64,000 nt of DNA from Ohtaekwangia kribbensis (GTDB lineage Bacteria > Bacteroidota > Bacteroidia > Cytophagales > Cyclobacteriaceae): NCBI RefSeq assembly GCF_042676245.1, contig NZ_JBHTKA010000001.1, positions 248,001 to 312,000 on the forward strand. The letters are read 5' to 3'. The position numbers and the translations under genes are program-made. Each line of letters opens with the position of its first letter. Position 1 is the stretch's first letter. Positions 15,357-24,215 of the stretch are shown here, in pieces. The notes under the pieces are model-generated. The model ran no database searches. It was not told the DNA's origin and saw only the letters and a program-made list of their open reading frames with translations.

Positions 15357-15388
15357 ACCGAAAGTTAAATACGGATAAAAATACAGTA

Positions 15389-15418
15389 TTGCAGGTTACA
15401 TTCCTTCTTCTATTTTTG
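15389..15418 (+). promoter_or_regulatory. Promoter of tex (TTG-N19-TATTTTTG)
   Basis: TTG at 15389-15391 and TATTTTTG at 15411-15418, separated by 19 bases, match the Bacteroidota sigma-A promoter (TTG / TAnnTTTG). The tex ATG follows 18 bases after the -7 box. The same arrangement and spacing is found before pfkA. Confidence 0.72.
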
Positions 15419-15436
15419 CCGACCTGTTTAAAATTT

Positions 15437-17716
15437 ATGGAACAAGAGAATCTCGCACGGTGGGTTGAACAGATTGCAAAAGAATTCTCACAACCCCTCA
15501 AGAATGTCAAAGCTGTTGGTGACCTGCTGGCTGAAGGTGCCACCATTCCTTTTATCTCGCGCTACCGGAAAGAAATGACCGGCAGTATGGATGAAGTAAT
15601 GATTACCAACGTCCGCGACCGTATCGAGCAGTTGCGTGAATTGGATAAACGCAGAGAAGCCATTATCAGCTCAATTGAAAAGCAAGGAAAGCTTACACCG
15701 GAGTTGATGTCTTCGATCGTAGTTGCTGAAACCCTCGCTGAACTGGAAGATATTTACCTTCCGTATAAGCCCAAACGTAAAACCCGCGCGAGCGTGGCGA
15801 AAGAGAAAGGTCTTGAACCCCTTGCGCAGCGCTTGTTCGACCAGGAGAAATTTGACCTGGAAGAATTCGCCAAGTCGTTTGTTGATTCTGAAAAAGGAGT
15901 GGCGAGTCTCGAAGAAGCATTGGATGGCGCCCGCGATATCATGGCAGAATGGGTAAGTGAAAATCCGGATACACGTAAAAATGTGCGTGAAATTTTCTGG
16001 AGCGAAGGTGCTGTGGAGTCACGCGTGCTGAAAGGTAAAGAAGCGGAAGGGCAGAAATTCAAAGACTACTTTGAATGGACTGAGCCTATATCCAAAACAC
16101 CATCACACCGCTTGCTCGCTATGCGCAGAGGCGAGAAGGAAGGTATACTTGCACTCGATATATATCCGCCTGAAGAACAGGCTATCAGCTCGATGGAGCG
16201 TCAGTATATAAAAACTGAAAACGCTGCTGCCGAACAGGTACGTCTTGCTATTAAAGACAGCTACAAACGACTGCTACGTCCGTCACTGGAAACAGAAGTA
16301 CGCATGGAGTCGAAGATGAAAGCAGACGAAGAAGCGATCAAAGTATTTGCTTCTAACCTGAAAGAACTTCTGCTCGCTGCACCGCTCGGACAGAAAAATG
16401 TGCTGGCACTTGACCCTGGTTTCAGAACCGGCTGTAAAGTTGTGTGCCTCGATCGCCAGGGTAAATTATTGCATCACGATGTTATATATCCGCACGAGCC
16501 TCAGCGTGAAACTGCCAAGTCTGCGGCACTCATTCAATCACTTTGTGAGAAGTATGATATTGAAGCCATTGCTATAGGCAACGGTACGGCTGGACGCGAA
16601 ACAGAAGCGTTTGCCAAATCGATCGGCCTCAGCAACAAGATCATCATCGTAATGGTAAATGAAAGTGGGGCTTCGGTATACTCAGCATCCGAAGTTGCCC
16701 GCGATGAATTCCCGGATAAAGATGTTACCGTTCGTGGTGCGGTGTCTATCGGAAGAAGACTTACCGACCCGCTTGCAGAACTTGTAAAGATCGATCCTAA
16801 ATCGATTGGTGTAGGACAATATCAGCACGATGTTGATCAGTCTAAACTCAAGCAAGGTCTTGATGACGTGGTGATGAGTTGCGTGAACTCGGTTGGCGTT
16901 GAAGTAAATACAGCGAGTAAGGAGCTCCTCTCCTACGTATCCGGTTTGAGTCCATCGCTTGCTAAAAATATAGTTGAACACCGTAATCAAAACGGACCGT
17001 TCAAAAATCGTGAGTCGTTGATGAAAGTATCGCGTCTCGGAGAAAAAGTATTCGAGCAGGCTGCAGGTTTCTTGCGCATTCGTGAAGCAGAGAATCCGCT
17101 CGATGCCAGTGCCGTACACCCGGAAAGTTACCCGATCGTTCAGCAGATGGCCTCTGATTTAGGTTGCTCTGTAAAAGAACTGATGAGCAGTGCCGAACTG
17201 CGCAGACAACTTGATCTGAAAAAATACGTGACAGAAAAAGTTGGTCTCCCGACTTTGACAGATATACTCTCCGAGCTTGAAAAACCCGGACGTGACCCGC
17301 GCCAGACATTTGAAATCTTCAGCTTTACGGATGGTGTAAATACCATTGCCGATCTCAAGATAGGTATGTCGCTGCCCGGCATTGTAACGAACGTTACCAA
17401 CTTTGGTGCCTTTGTAGATATAGGTGTACACCAGGATGGGCTGGTTCATATCAGTCACTTGTCTGACAAGTTTATTAAAGATCCGAAGGAGGTTGTTACC
17501 GTTCAGCAGAAAGTAAAAGTTACCGTGGTAGAGGTTGATGTTCCGCGTAAGCGTATAGGTCTCTCGATGAAGAGCAATCCGTTTGCTGATCAGGCACCGG
17601 CAGGTAGCGGTGGAGGATCACAACAACGTAACCGTAAGGACAACAGCAAGCCGAAAGAGAAAGAGGTTAGCATGGAAGAAAAACTTGCTATGCTCGTGAG
17701 CAAGTTCAAGAAGTAA
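15437..17716 (+). CDS. tex: Tex-like S1 RNA-binding protein
   Basis: A 759-residue protein when started at the ATG at 15437 (MEQENLARW). The frame is open further upstream across mgsA on the opposite strand, but that extension lacks family sequence and would precede the promoter. Order of domains: N-terminal Tex helical region (FISRYRKEMTGSMDEV, LEDIYLPYKPKRKTRA), YqgF/RNase H-like domain (VLALDPGFRTGCKVVCLD), helix-hairpin-helix pairs (AKNIVEHRNQNGPFKNRESL), and a C-terminal S1 domain (GMSLPGIVTNVTNFGAFVDIGVHQDGLVHISHLSDKF) with a basic tail. Tex binds nucleic acid and affects transcription. A terminator follows. Confidence 0.95.
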   Translation: MEQENLARWVEQIAKEFSQPLKNVKAVGDLLAEGATIPFISRYRKEMTGSMDEVMITNVRDRIEQLRELDKRREAIISSIEKQGKLTPELMSSIVVAETLAELEDIYLPYKPKRKTRASVAKEKGLEPLAQRLFDQEKFDLEEFAKSFVDSEKGVASLEEALDGARDIMAEWVSENPDTRKNVREIFWSEGAVESRVLKGKEAEGQKFKDYFEWTEPISKTPSHRLLAMRRGEKEGILALDIYPPEEQAISSMERQYIKTENAAAEQVRLAIKDSYKRLLRPSLETEVRMESKMKADEEAIKVFASNLKELLLAAPLGQKNVLALDPGFRTGCKVVCLDRQGKLLHHDVIYPHEPQRETAKSAALIQSLCEKYDIEAIAIGNGTAGRETEAFAKSIGLSNKIIIVMVNESGASVYSASEVARDEFPDKDVTVRGAVSIGRRLTDPLAELVKIDPKSIGVGQYQHDVDQSKLKQGLDDVVMSCVNSVGVEVNTASKELLSYVSGLSPSLAKNIVEHRNQNGPFKNRESLMKVSRLGEKVFEQAAGFLRIREAENPLDASAVHPESYPIVQQMASDLGCSVKELMSSAELRRQLDLKKYVTEKVGLPTLTDILSELEKPGRDPRQTFEIFSFTDGVNTIADLKIGMSLPGIVTNVTNFGAFVDIGVHQDGLVHISHLSDKFIKDPKEVVTVQQKVKVTVVEVDVPRKRIGLSMKSNPFADQAPAGSGGGSQQRNRKDNSKPKEKEVSMEEKLAMLVSKFKK

Positions 17717-17736
17717 CTCGCATTAAAAACTGTATG

Positions 17737-17768
17737 AAAAGCCTGAGGTCTCGTACTTCAGGCTTTTT
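17737..17768 (+). terminator. Terminator after tex
   Basis: AAAAGCCTGA (17737-17746) pairs with TCAGGCTTTT (17758-17767), with a T tract behind, 20 bases after the tex stop. A degenerate AAGATTAnAAGATTA run follows at 17791-17823 ahead of pgi. Confidence 0.88.
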
Positions 17769-17902
17769 CGTTTTTAGGAGATTGCAAAATTGGAAGATTA
17801 TAAGATTACAAGATTAGAAGATTGGTTTCTGGTTAAAAAAGTACAGGCTTTAGGGTTTTTAAGCATAAACTCTATCTTCGCACTTCCTAATTTTTCAAAA
17901 TT

Positions 17903-19555
17903 ATGTTACCAAACCAGAATCCAACAGAAACCGCAGCCTGGCAGAGACTTGAAGCGCTCTTCCTACACATGCAGGCAACGCACATGCGCGAGATGTTTGC
18001 AGAAGATCCGGGTCGCTTTGAAAAATTCCATGTCCAGTTCAACGACATTCTGGTTGATTATTCCAAAAACATAATCAACGAGGAGGTAATGAAAGAGCTG
18101 ATAGCCCTTGCAAAAGAGGTTGAATTGCAAGACGCTATCGATGCATTGTTCCGGGGCGAAGCTATCAACCAGACGGAAGGTCGCTCGGTATTGCATATAG
18201 CCTTGCGTAACCGCTCCAACGCTCCCATTCTTGCTGAAGGGATTGATGTGATGCCCGATGTTAACGCTGTGTTGAACCAGATGAAAACTTTCTCATCCAA
18301 CCTTATTAACGGCACCTGGAAAGGCTATAGCGGTAAAGCGATTACAGATATAGTAAATATAGGTATAGGTGGTTCCGATCTCGGCCCCTATATGGTAACA
18401 GAGGCACTCCGCCCCTATTGGAAAAATATAACACCTCACTTTGTATCCAATGTTGATGGTACACACATTGCTGAAATTGTAAAGCGTGTTAACCCGGAGA
18501 CAACGGTATTTATCATTGCATCCAAAACATTTACTACACAGGAGACGATGACGAATGCTGAATCAGCGCGCGCTTGGTTCCTCGAAAAAACAGGTGGCAA
18601 AGGTGAAGTGGCGAAACACTTTGTAGCCGTATCAACCAACCAGAAAGAAGTTACAAAGTTTGGTATAGCACCGGAAAATATGTTTGTATTCTGGGATTGG
18701 GTTGGTGGTCGTTACTCGCTCTGGTCTTCTATCGGTTTATCAATAGCCTGTACCATCGGCTTTGAAAACTTCGAGAAGCTGTTGAGCGGAGCCCATGCTG
18801 TTGACAATCATTTCAGGAATGAACCGTTCGAGAAAAATATACCAGTTGTACTCGCGTTGCTGGGTATATGGTATAACAATTTCTTCGGAGCGGCATCAGA
18901 AGCTATATTACCGTACGATCAATACCTGCATCGCTTCGCTGCTTACTTTCAGCAAGGCAACATGGAGAGTAACGGTAAATCTGTAGATCGTAATGGTGAA
19001 CCGGTAACGTACCAGACAGGTCCTGTTATATGGGGCGAGCCTGGCACGAACGGACAACACGCTTTCTATCAACTGATACATCAGGGAACCAAACTTATAC
19101 CGTGCGACTTCATCGCGCCTGCAATCAGTCATAATCCACTGAGTGATCATCACGATAAATTACTTTCGAATTACTTTGCACAGACCGAAGCATTGATGCG
19201 CGGTAAAACGCAGGAAGAAGTTGAAGCTGAACTTGCAAAAGCAGGACTCGACAAAGAAGCTATCAAGTTTCATGCACCATTCCGCGTGTTCGAAGGTAAC
19301 AGACCAAGCAACAGTATACTTTTCAAAAAGCTGACACCGGAAACATTGGGTAGTCTCATTGCTATATATGAGCATAAGATTTTTGCCCAGGGAATCATCT
19401 GGAACATTTTCAGTTTTGATCAGTGGGGCGTTGAACTTGGAAAAGTTCTGGCGAAGAAAATACTTCCGGAACTTACGGCTGCTGAAGAAATCTCCTCTCA
19501 CGACTCTTCAACAAACGGGCTAATCAATTATTTCAAACGATTGAAATCTGAATGA
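17903..19555 (+). CDS. pgi: Glucose-6-phosphate isomerase
   Basis: A 550-residue enzyme, the same length as the long (E. coli-type) PGI group. It interconverts glucose 6-phosphate and fructose 6-phosphate in the cytosol. Visible hallmarks are IVNIGIGGSDLGPYMVTEAL, FIIASKTFTTQET (phosphate site), FWDWVGGRYSLWSSIGLS (PGI signature), QQGNMESNGKSVDR with the catalytic Glu nearby, and IHQGTKLIPCDFI with the catalytic His. A TATCTTCG box at 17873-17880 may be its promoter -7 element. pfkA follows 59 bases downstream with its own promoter, and a ROK kinase comes after it. The three form an upper-glycolysis group (glucose to fructose 1,6-bisphosphate). Confidence 0.97.
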   Translation: MLPNQNPTETAAWQRLEALFLHMQATHMREMFAEDPGRFEKFHVQFNDILVDYSKNIINEEVMKELIALAKEVELQDAIDALFRGEAINQTEGRSVLHIALRNRSNAPILAEGIDVMPDVNAVLNQMKTFSSNLINGTWKGYSGKAITDIVNIGIGGSDLGPYMVTEALRPYWKNITPHFVSNVDGTHIAEIVKRVNPETTVFIIASKTFTTQETMTNAESARAWFLEKTGGKGEVAKHFVAVSTNQKEVTKFGIAPENMFVFWDWVGGRYSLWSSIGLSIACTIGFENFEKLLSGAHAVDNHFRNEPFEKNIPVVLALLGIWYNNFFGAASEAILPYDQYLHRFAAYFQQGNMESNGKSVDRNGEPVTYQTGPVIWGEPGTNGQHAFYQLIHQGTKLIPCDFIAPAISHNPLSDHHDKLLSNYFAQTEALMRGKTQEEVEAELAKAGLDKEAIKFHAPFRVFEGNRPSNSILFKKLTPETLGSLIAIYEHKIFAQGIIWNIFSFDQWGVELGKVLAKKILPELTAAEEISSHDSSTNGLINYFKRLKSE

Positions 19556-19567
19556 TAAATTAATTGA

Positions 19568-19597
19568 TTGCAAAATATTAACAGTACATTATTTTTG
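19568..19597 (+). promoter_or_regulatory. Promoter of pfkA (TTG-N19-TATTTTTG)
   Basis: TTG at 19568-19570 and TATTTTTG at 19590-19597 with a 19-base spacer lie in the pgi-pfkA gap, 17 bases before the pfkA ATG. The spacing and both boxes are identical to the tex promoter. Confidence 0.72.
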
Positions 19598-19614
19598 ATG
19601 GATTTTTCAACCAG

Positions 19615-20598
19615 ATGAACAATAAAATTTCGAAGATCGGGGTATTCACATCGGGTGGCGATGCTCCGGGAATGAACGCAGCCATCCGTGCCGTGGTGCG
19701 CGCATGCGCATACTATAAAGTTGATTGCGTAGGAGTACTGCGTGGCTATGAAGGTATGATTGAAGGAGACTTTGAACAACTTGATGCGCGCTCAGTAGGT
19801 AACATTCTGCAGCGTGGTGGAACCGTATTAAAGTCTGCACGCAGCAAGGAGTTTCGTACTCCCGAAGGAAGATTGAAAGCATTGGGTAAATTAAGAAGTG
19901 AAGGTATAGATGCACTCGTGGCTATAGGAGGCGATGGTACATTTACAGGTCTTCATAAATTTTACCAGGAGTTTAGTATACCTTCTATATGTATACCAGG
20001 CACGATCGATAATGATTTATCAGGTACTGATTATACAATTGGTTACGACACCGCAACCAACACAGCTGTTGAAGCTATTGATAAGATTCGCGATACGGCC
20101 CTCTCCCACAACCGTTTGTTCTTTATTGAGGTAATGGGAAGAAATTCCGGATATATAGCCATCAACAGCGGTATAGCCGGAGGTGCGGCTGCAATCGTTA
20201 TACCGGAAGAGACAATGACCTTCGATGAACTTTATGAAAAATTAGGTGAAGGTGAAGAAACCAGCAAGAAGTCAAATCTTGTTGTAGTAGCGGAAGGCTC
20301 CAAGATCGGTGATGCACATACGCTCGCCAAGAAAGTTGCCGAACGTTCTTCATACTTCGATATTAAAGTTACTGTGCTCGGACATCTTCAGCGTGGCGGA
20401 GCTCCTACTTACTTCGATCGCGTATTGGCGAGCCGTATGGGTATAGCTGCCGTGGAGGGTTTACTGAATAACAAGAGTGATGTGATGGTGGGAATTAAAG
20501 ACAACAAAATCGTGTATAATGATTTTGATACCATTATGCAGAGCCATCACGAGATAGATGAAGAGTCGATGCGCATAGCGAAGATCTTGTCGATCTAG
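19615..20598 (+). CDS. pfkA: 6-phosphofructokinase
   Basis: A 327-residue ATP-type phosphofructokinase of normal length. Motifs in order: FTSGGDAPGMNAAIRAVVR (ATP site), AIGGDGTFTG (GGDGT rather than the GGDGS or PPi-type residues, so ATP-dependent), IPGTIDNDLSGTDYTIGYDTA with the catalytic Asp, FIEVMGRNSGYIAINSGIAGGA, and VTVLGHLQRGGAPTYFDRVLASR for substrate and effector binding. It phosphorylates fructose 6-phosphate to the 1,6-bisphosphate. A dedicated promoter precedes it, and the ROK kinase gene follows after 43 bases, probably in the same transcript. Confidence 0.97.
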   Translation: MNNKISKIGVFTSGGDAPGMNAAIRAVVRACAYYKVDCVGVLRGYEGMIEGDFEQLDARSVGNILQRGGTVLKSARSKEFRTPEGRLKALGKLRSEGIDALVAIGGDGTFTGLHKFYQEFSIPSICIPGTIDNDLSGTDYTIGYDTATNTAVEAIDKIRDTALSHNRLFFIEVMGRNSGYIAINSGIAGGAAAIVIPEETMTFDELYEKLGEGEETSKKSNLVVVAEGSKIGDAHTLAKKVAERSSYFDIKVTVLGHLQRGGAPTYFDRVLASRMGIAAVEGLLNNKSDVMVGIKDNKIVYNDFDTIMQSHHEIDEESMRIAKILSI

Positions 20599-20641
20599 GA
20601 AAAACGAAGCAACCAAACCAATCAATAATTCAAAATTTACC

Positions 20642-21625
20642 ATGAAAGAACTAACCATTGGAATCGACATCGGAGGAACGAATACCAAGTATGGTATCGT
20701 TGATCGCGATGGTAATGTTGTTTTCCAGGGCAGCATTTCAACAACGGAGTATGAAGAGTTCAAAGACTACTTTGGTGGTCTTGCAGAAGCTCTTCGTAAA
20801 GCGATGACTACCATTTCATTTGCACACAAAGTGATCGGTGTAGGCGTTGGTGCCGCAAATGGAAATTACTACAAAGGAACGATTGAACGCGCCACGAACC
20901 TGCCGTGGAAAGGTATCATTCCGCTGGCGGATATGTTTCGTGAAGAGTTTGATATACCGGCTATCGTAACTAACGATGCAAATGCTGCAGCCGTAGGTGA
21001 AATGGTATATGGTTCTGCTAAGGGCATGAAAGACTTTGTCGTGATTACTTTAGGAACGGGTCTCGGAAGCGGCTTTGTATGCAATGGACATCTTCTCAAT
21101 GGTAAACATGGTATAGCAGGTGAAGTAGGACATACCTCTGTAAACCCTGCCGGTCGTTTCTGTAACTGCGGTAAACGCGGTTGCCTGGAGACCTATGTAT
21201 CGGCTACAGGTATAAAACGTACGGTATATAAATTGCTGGCCGATCACCTCGAACCAAGCGAACTCCGCGGTATCAGCTTCGATAATCTTACAACCAAAAT
21301 GATTACAGAAGCTGCCGTACGTGGCGATGTTGTTGCCTTGGCAGCATTTGAATATACCGGACGTATACTCGGTATGAAGCTCGCTGAAACGGTAGTACAT
21401 ACCGATCCGGAAGCTATATTCCTGTTCGGAGGTTTGTCACTGGCTGGCGATCTTATCTTCAAGCCTACGATAAAACACATGGAAGCGAACCTGATGCCGC
21501 TATTCCGTGGTAAAGTAAAAGTTCTTCCTTCAGGTTTACAAAATCAGGCTGCCCCTATATTAGGAGCCAGCAGTCTGGTATGGAATTATCTTGACAACAA
21601 ACAATTGAAAGAAGAAGTATACTAA
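20642..21625 (+). CDS. ROK family kinase, probable glucokinase
   Basis: A 327-residue ROK-fold sugar kinase. ATP-binding motif IGIDIGGTNTKYGIVD at the N-terminus, sugar-binding region NDANAAAVGEMVYG, then TLGTGLGSGFVCNGHLL and GEVGHTSVNP. The zinc motif is CNCGKRGCLETYVSATG with the ROK CxCGxxGCxE pattern. There is no N-terminal helix-turn-helix, so it is an enzyme rather than a NagC/Mlc-type repressor. Clustering with pgi and pfkA makes glucose the most likely substrate, giving glucose 6-phosphate; other hexoses remain possible. A strong terminator follows 20 bases after the stop. Confidence 0.92.
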   Translation: MKELTIGIDIGGTNTKYGIVDRDGNVVFQGSISTTEYEEFKDYFGGLAEALRKAMTTISFAHKVIGVGVGAANGNYYKGTIERATNLPWKGIIPLADMFREEFDIPAIVTNDANAAAVGEMVYGSAKGMKDFVVITLGTGLGSGFVCNGHLLNGKHGIAGEVGHTSVNPAGRFCNCGKRGCLETYVSATGIKRTVYKLLADHLEPSELRGISFDNLTTKMITEAAVRGDVVALAAFEYTGRILGMKLAETVVHTDPEAIFLFGGLSLAGDLIFKPTIKHMEANLMPLFRGKVKVLPSGLQNQAAPILGASSLVWNYLDNKQLKEEVY

Positions 21626-21646
21626 TGAAGTAAATTATACTCATCA

Positions 21647-21676
21647 TAAAAGTCGGATTCACGTCCGACTTTTTTA
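21647..21676 (+). terminator. Terminator after ROK kinase
   Basis: AAAAGTCGGA pairs with TCCGACTTTT around a short TTCACG loop, followed by a T tract. It closes the pgi-pfkA-ROK group. Confidence 0.9.
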
Positions 21677-21736
21677 TTTATAGCTATATCTGAACATAAC
21701 CACCGATGCGCATTTATACCAGTACAGAGGTAGCAG

Positions 21737-23311
21737 CTATACATGTGCTTCCAGGAAACCTTTCAAGGTTAAATCCTCAGGCACCCCTATTCTTTTCTTC
21801 AGGCGATAGCGCGATTGCTTTACACTTTCCGTGGATATACCCAGCATGGAAGCCGCTTCTTTGATCGACAAGTTGAGTTTTGTCATGGCAGCCAGGCGTA
21901 GCTCGGCTGCTGTTATACCGGGATATTTATAACGTAGATTATTAAAGAAACCCGGATATACTTCATCAAAAGCTTTCTTAAAATTTTCCCAATCTTCTTC
22001 CGTGTGGATTTTAAGTTGCAGTATCTGCCCGAACTTCTCCATGTTGCCGTCAATAACGGGTACGCTGTTCTTCAACACTGTAAGCTGCTCGCTGATATGC
22101 GCTATAATTTTTGATTTCTCCAGCAGCGACTGTGTGGAATACTTTAATTGCTGCTGCCGGGCTGCCAACACCAACTTCGTTCGATTATACACCAGAAGTG
22201 CTATCACCAACAGGCCTATCAATAATACTATAAATGAATTTCTGCGAAATATACCGGATTCAAACTGTGCCGTCTGTGCAGCCATTTGTATATCCTTTTT
22301 CTCCAGCTCATATCCGTGCATCACCTGTTCAATCGATTCGCGATTTGACACGTTCCGGATAGAGTCGTTCAACGTTGTATAGCGCAACAAGACTTCGTAA
22401 GCCTTTCCTGGATTACCCGTGTGATTATAAATATCGGCAAGTCGTTTATAATTCTGCAGAATATATGAATTCTTATGAGATGCTTTGGCAATCGCCAATC
22501 CTTTCTCTACAATGGCCAGTGCTTCCTGTGATTTACCCTGCGCTAAGTATATTTCACTATATATACCATAAATTTCTGCCAATATGTTGTCATAATTATT
22601 CTCAGCCGTAACAAGGTTGAACGCTTCGTCAGCAAACTGTTTTGCTACCGTATAATTCTTATTCCTCAGGTAAATGGCACTTGCACTAACCGAGGAAAAT
22701 ATAACCGGAATGCTATGACCAATCTCATTGCCAGCCTTTATTGCTTTGTTATAGTATTTCAGAGCAAGAGTATCTTTGCCCTGTTCGTCATAAGCATACC
22801 CTAAATTATATAAAGCTGTTACAGGGCCTCGCTTATTACCTACTTGTTCCCAGGCTGTCACAGCCTTTTGATAATACTGTATACCCTTTTCAAATTTACC
22901 GTTCGATACATATACAGTACCAATATCGTGGTAAGTCGGTGCCAATGCTTTCAAGTCCTTACGCCTTTCCTGGATACGTAGTGCCATCAAAAAATATTCA
23001 ATGGACTTGCCAAAATTCTCTGTCTCGGCATATCCGCCTCCTAAATAGGCACACGCTTCTGCAATTCCCTTTTCGTAGTTAATTCTTTTTGCCAGTGTCA
23101 GCGATTCATACGCAACTTCAATCTGCTTCACTACGTCTTTATCACCATAACTGGCAGCCAATTCATAAAGACAAATAACGCGATTGGTGTCTTCAGGAAG
23201 AGTCTTCAAAACAGCAAGCAGGCTATCAATCATTTTATCCTGAGCCTGTGCAGCCTGAAATAACGTAAACAGCGACAACGTTATGATACTATATATGCTA
23301 CGTGGGGTCAT
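21737..23311 (-). CDS. TPR protein with C-terminal LuxR-type HTH
   Basis: Started at the ATG at 23311 this is a 524-residue protein with signal peptide MTPRSIYSIITLSLFTLFQAAQA; the frame extends 21 codons further, but that part lacks export features. Residues about 30-340 are tetratricopeptide repeats (AEACAYLGGGYAETENFGKSIEYF, GTVYVSNGKFEKGIQYYQKAV, YNLGYAYDEQGKDTLALKYYNKAI). One membrane helix follows (NSFIVLLIGLLVIALLVY), then a coiled-coil-prone linker and a cytoplasmic HTH, ELRLAAMTKLNLSIKEAASMLGISTESVKQSRYRLKKR. This is a common Bacteroidota architecture linking an external TPR sensor to DNA binding. It is divergent from the DUF4154-SusC-SusD operon and may control it (inference). Confidence 0.88.
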   Translation of the reverse strand: MTPRSIYSIITLSLFTLFQAAQAQDKMIDSLLAVLKTLPEDTNRVICLYELAASYGDKDVVKQIEVAYESLTLAKRINYEKGIAEACAYLGGGYAETENFGKSIEYFLMALRIQERRKDLKALAPTYHDIGTVYVSNGKFEKGIQYYQKAVTAWEQVGNKRGPVTALYNLGYAYDEQGKDTLALKYYNKAIKAGNEIGHSIPVIFSSVSASAIYLRNKNYTVAKQFADEAFNLVTAENNYDNILAEIYGIYSEIYLAQGKSQEALAIVEKGLAIAKASHKNSYILQNYKRLADIYNHTGNPGKAYEVLLRYTTLNDSIRNVSNRESIEQVMHGYELEKKDIQMAAQTAQFESGIFRRNSFIVLLIGLLVIALLVYNRTKLVLAARQQQLKYSTQSLLEKSKIIAHISEQLTVLKNSVPVIDGNMEKFGQILQLKIHTEEDWENFKKAFDEVYPGFFNNLRYKYPGITAAELRLAAMTKLNLSIKEAASMLGISTESVKQSRYRLKKRIGVPEDLTLKGFLEAHV

Positions 23312-23666
23312 AAAATAATGATCAAAGGTATACCCTACTGCCAGTGCCAATTCTTCATTTTTATCGCTAAACATTACAAGTGTAGATAGTTATTGTATCT
23401 ATACCGGCTTGGTTCATTTACGAATGTGCGAAACCGATTTGTCCCTCCTCCAATTGAGGTACTAAAAACTATATAACGCTTTTGTATACCGGCCATAACT
23501 TTTTTGTAGCGTTCATTATACAGAGGACCACCTTCAAACTCAATTTCTTTGAGCAGAGTTGTAAAGCATCACTCGCCTGGCCCTAGCTACACCACAACGT
23601 GATCACTTCGCTAAACCGGCATTTGCTGCTTAACAACCACAAATTGTTCGTAAAAAAAAATAACCA

Positions 23667-24170
23667 ATGAATGTGTTCGTAAAAAAAACAACAGTCCTTT
23701 TTTGCCTGCTCTTACTTTTTATACCGAAAATATCGGTGGCGCAGGATGAAAAATTCCAGGCAATCTTTCTCTATAAGTTTATAGAGAACATTAACTGGCC
23801 CGATGCGAGAAAAAATTTAGTGGTAGGCATTGTGGGAGAAACGCACGTGCAAGACGAGTTCGAAAAAATACTTCAAACACGTAACAACAGTACAATATCG
23901 GTAAAGAAAATTACATCGACAGAAGCAGCTACATGCGACATCGTGTTTCTGCCCGAGAAGCAAAATTCGATGTTCAACTCCATCGTGGAGAACACCAGTA
24001 AGAAAAGTATACTGATTGTTACAGAAGCTGCCGGCCTCACCAAGAAAGGAGCCTGCATCAGTTTTCTGAAAGAAAAGAACAAGCTGGGATTCGCAGTAAA
24101 CAAATCAACACTTGATCTGCGCAGCCTCCGGGTATCAAGCACCCTGCTCAACCTGAGTCAACAGATTTGA
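23667..24170 (+). CDS. DUF4154 (YfiR-like) periplasmic protein
   Basis: A 167-residue exported protein with signal peptide ending ISVAQ. The body matches the DUF4154/YfiR family: KFQAIFLYKFIENINWPD near the N-terminus, LVVGIVGE, CDIVFLPEKQ, SILIVTEAAGLTKKGACISFL, and KLGFAVNKSTLDLRSLRVSSTLLNLS. YfiR in pseudomonads is a periplasmic repressor of a diguanylate cyclase, but no GGDEF gene is seen here. It lies 45 bases before a SusC gene. A clear paralogue lies at 31306-31809 before another TonB receptor, suggesting a receptor-linked role. The start sits in poly-A: TGTTCGTAAAAAAAA occurs both just before the ATG and within codons 3-7. Confidence 0.9.
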   Translation: MNVFVKKTTVLFCLLLLFIPKISVAQDEKFQAIFLYKFIENINWPDARKNLVVGIVGETHVQDEFEKILQTRNNSTISVKKITSTEAATCDIVFLPEKQNSMFNSIVENTSKKSILIVTEAAGLTKKGACISFLKEKNKLGFAVNKSTLDLRSLRVSSTLLNLSQQI

Positions 24171-24215
24171 TATACACACAAACACACCAAATCAAAAAAT
24201 GAAAATTAAACACGC

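Noticed and set aside
14945..15436. Upstream extension of the tex frame by 164 codons
   Set aside because: It runs over mgsA on the opposite strand and the tex promoter; Tex proteins begin at the ATG at 15437.
15357..15436. A separate promoter for mgsA in the shared divergent region
   Set aside because: TAACTTTC and TATTTTTA near-matches exist on the minus strand, but neither has a well-placed TTG partner.
17788..17825. AAGATTAnAAGATTA run before pgi as a regulatory repeat
   Set aside because: Short, degenerate and AT-rich; not distinguishable from low-complexity intergenic sequence.
23312..23374. The 21 extra N-terminal codons of the TPR-HTH gene
   Set aside because: The signal peptide begins at the internal Met, and the extension would place charged sequence before it.
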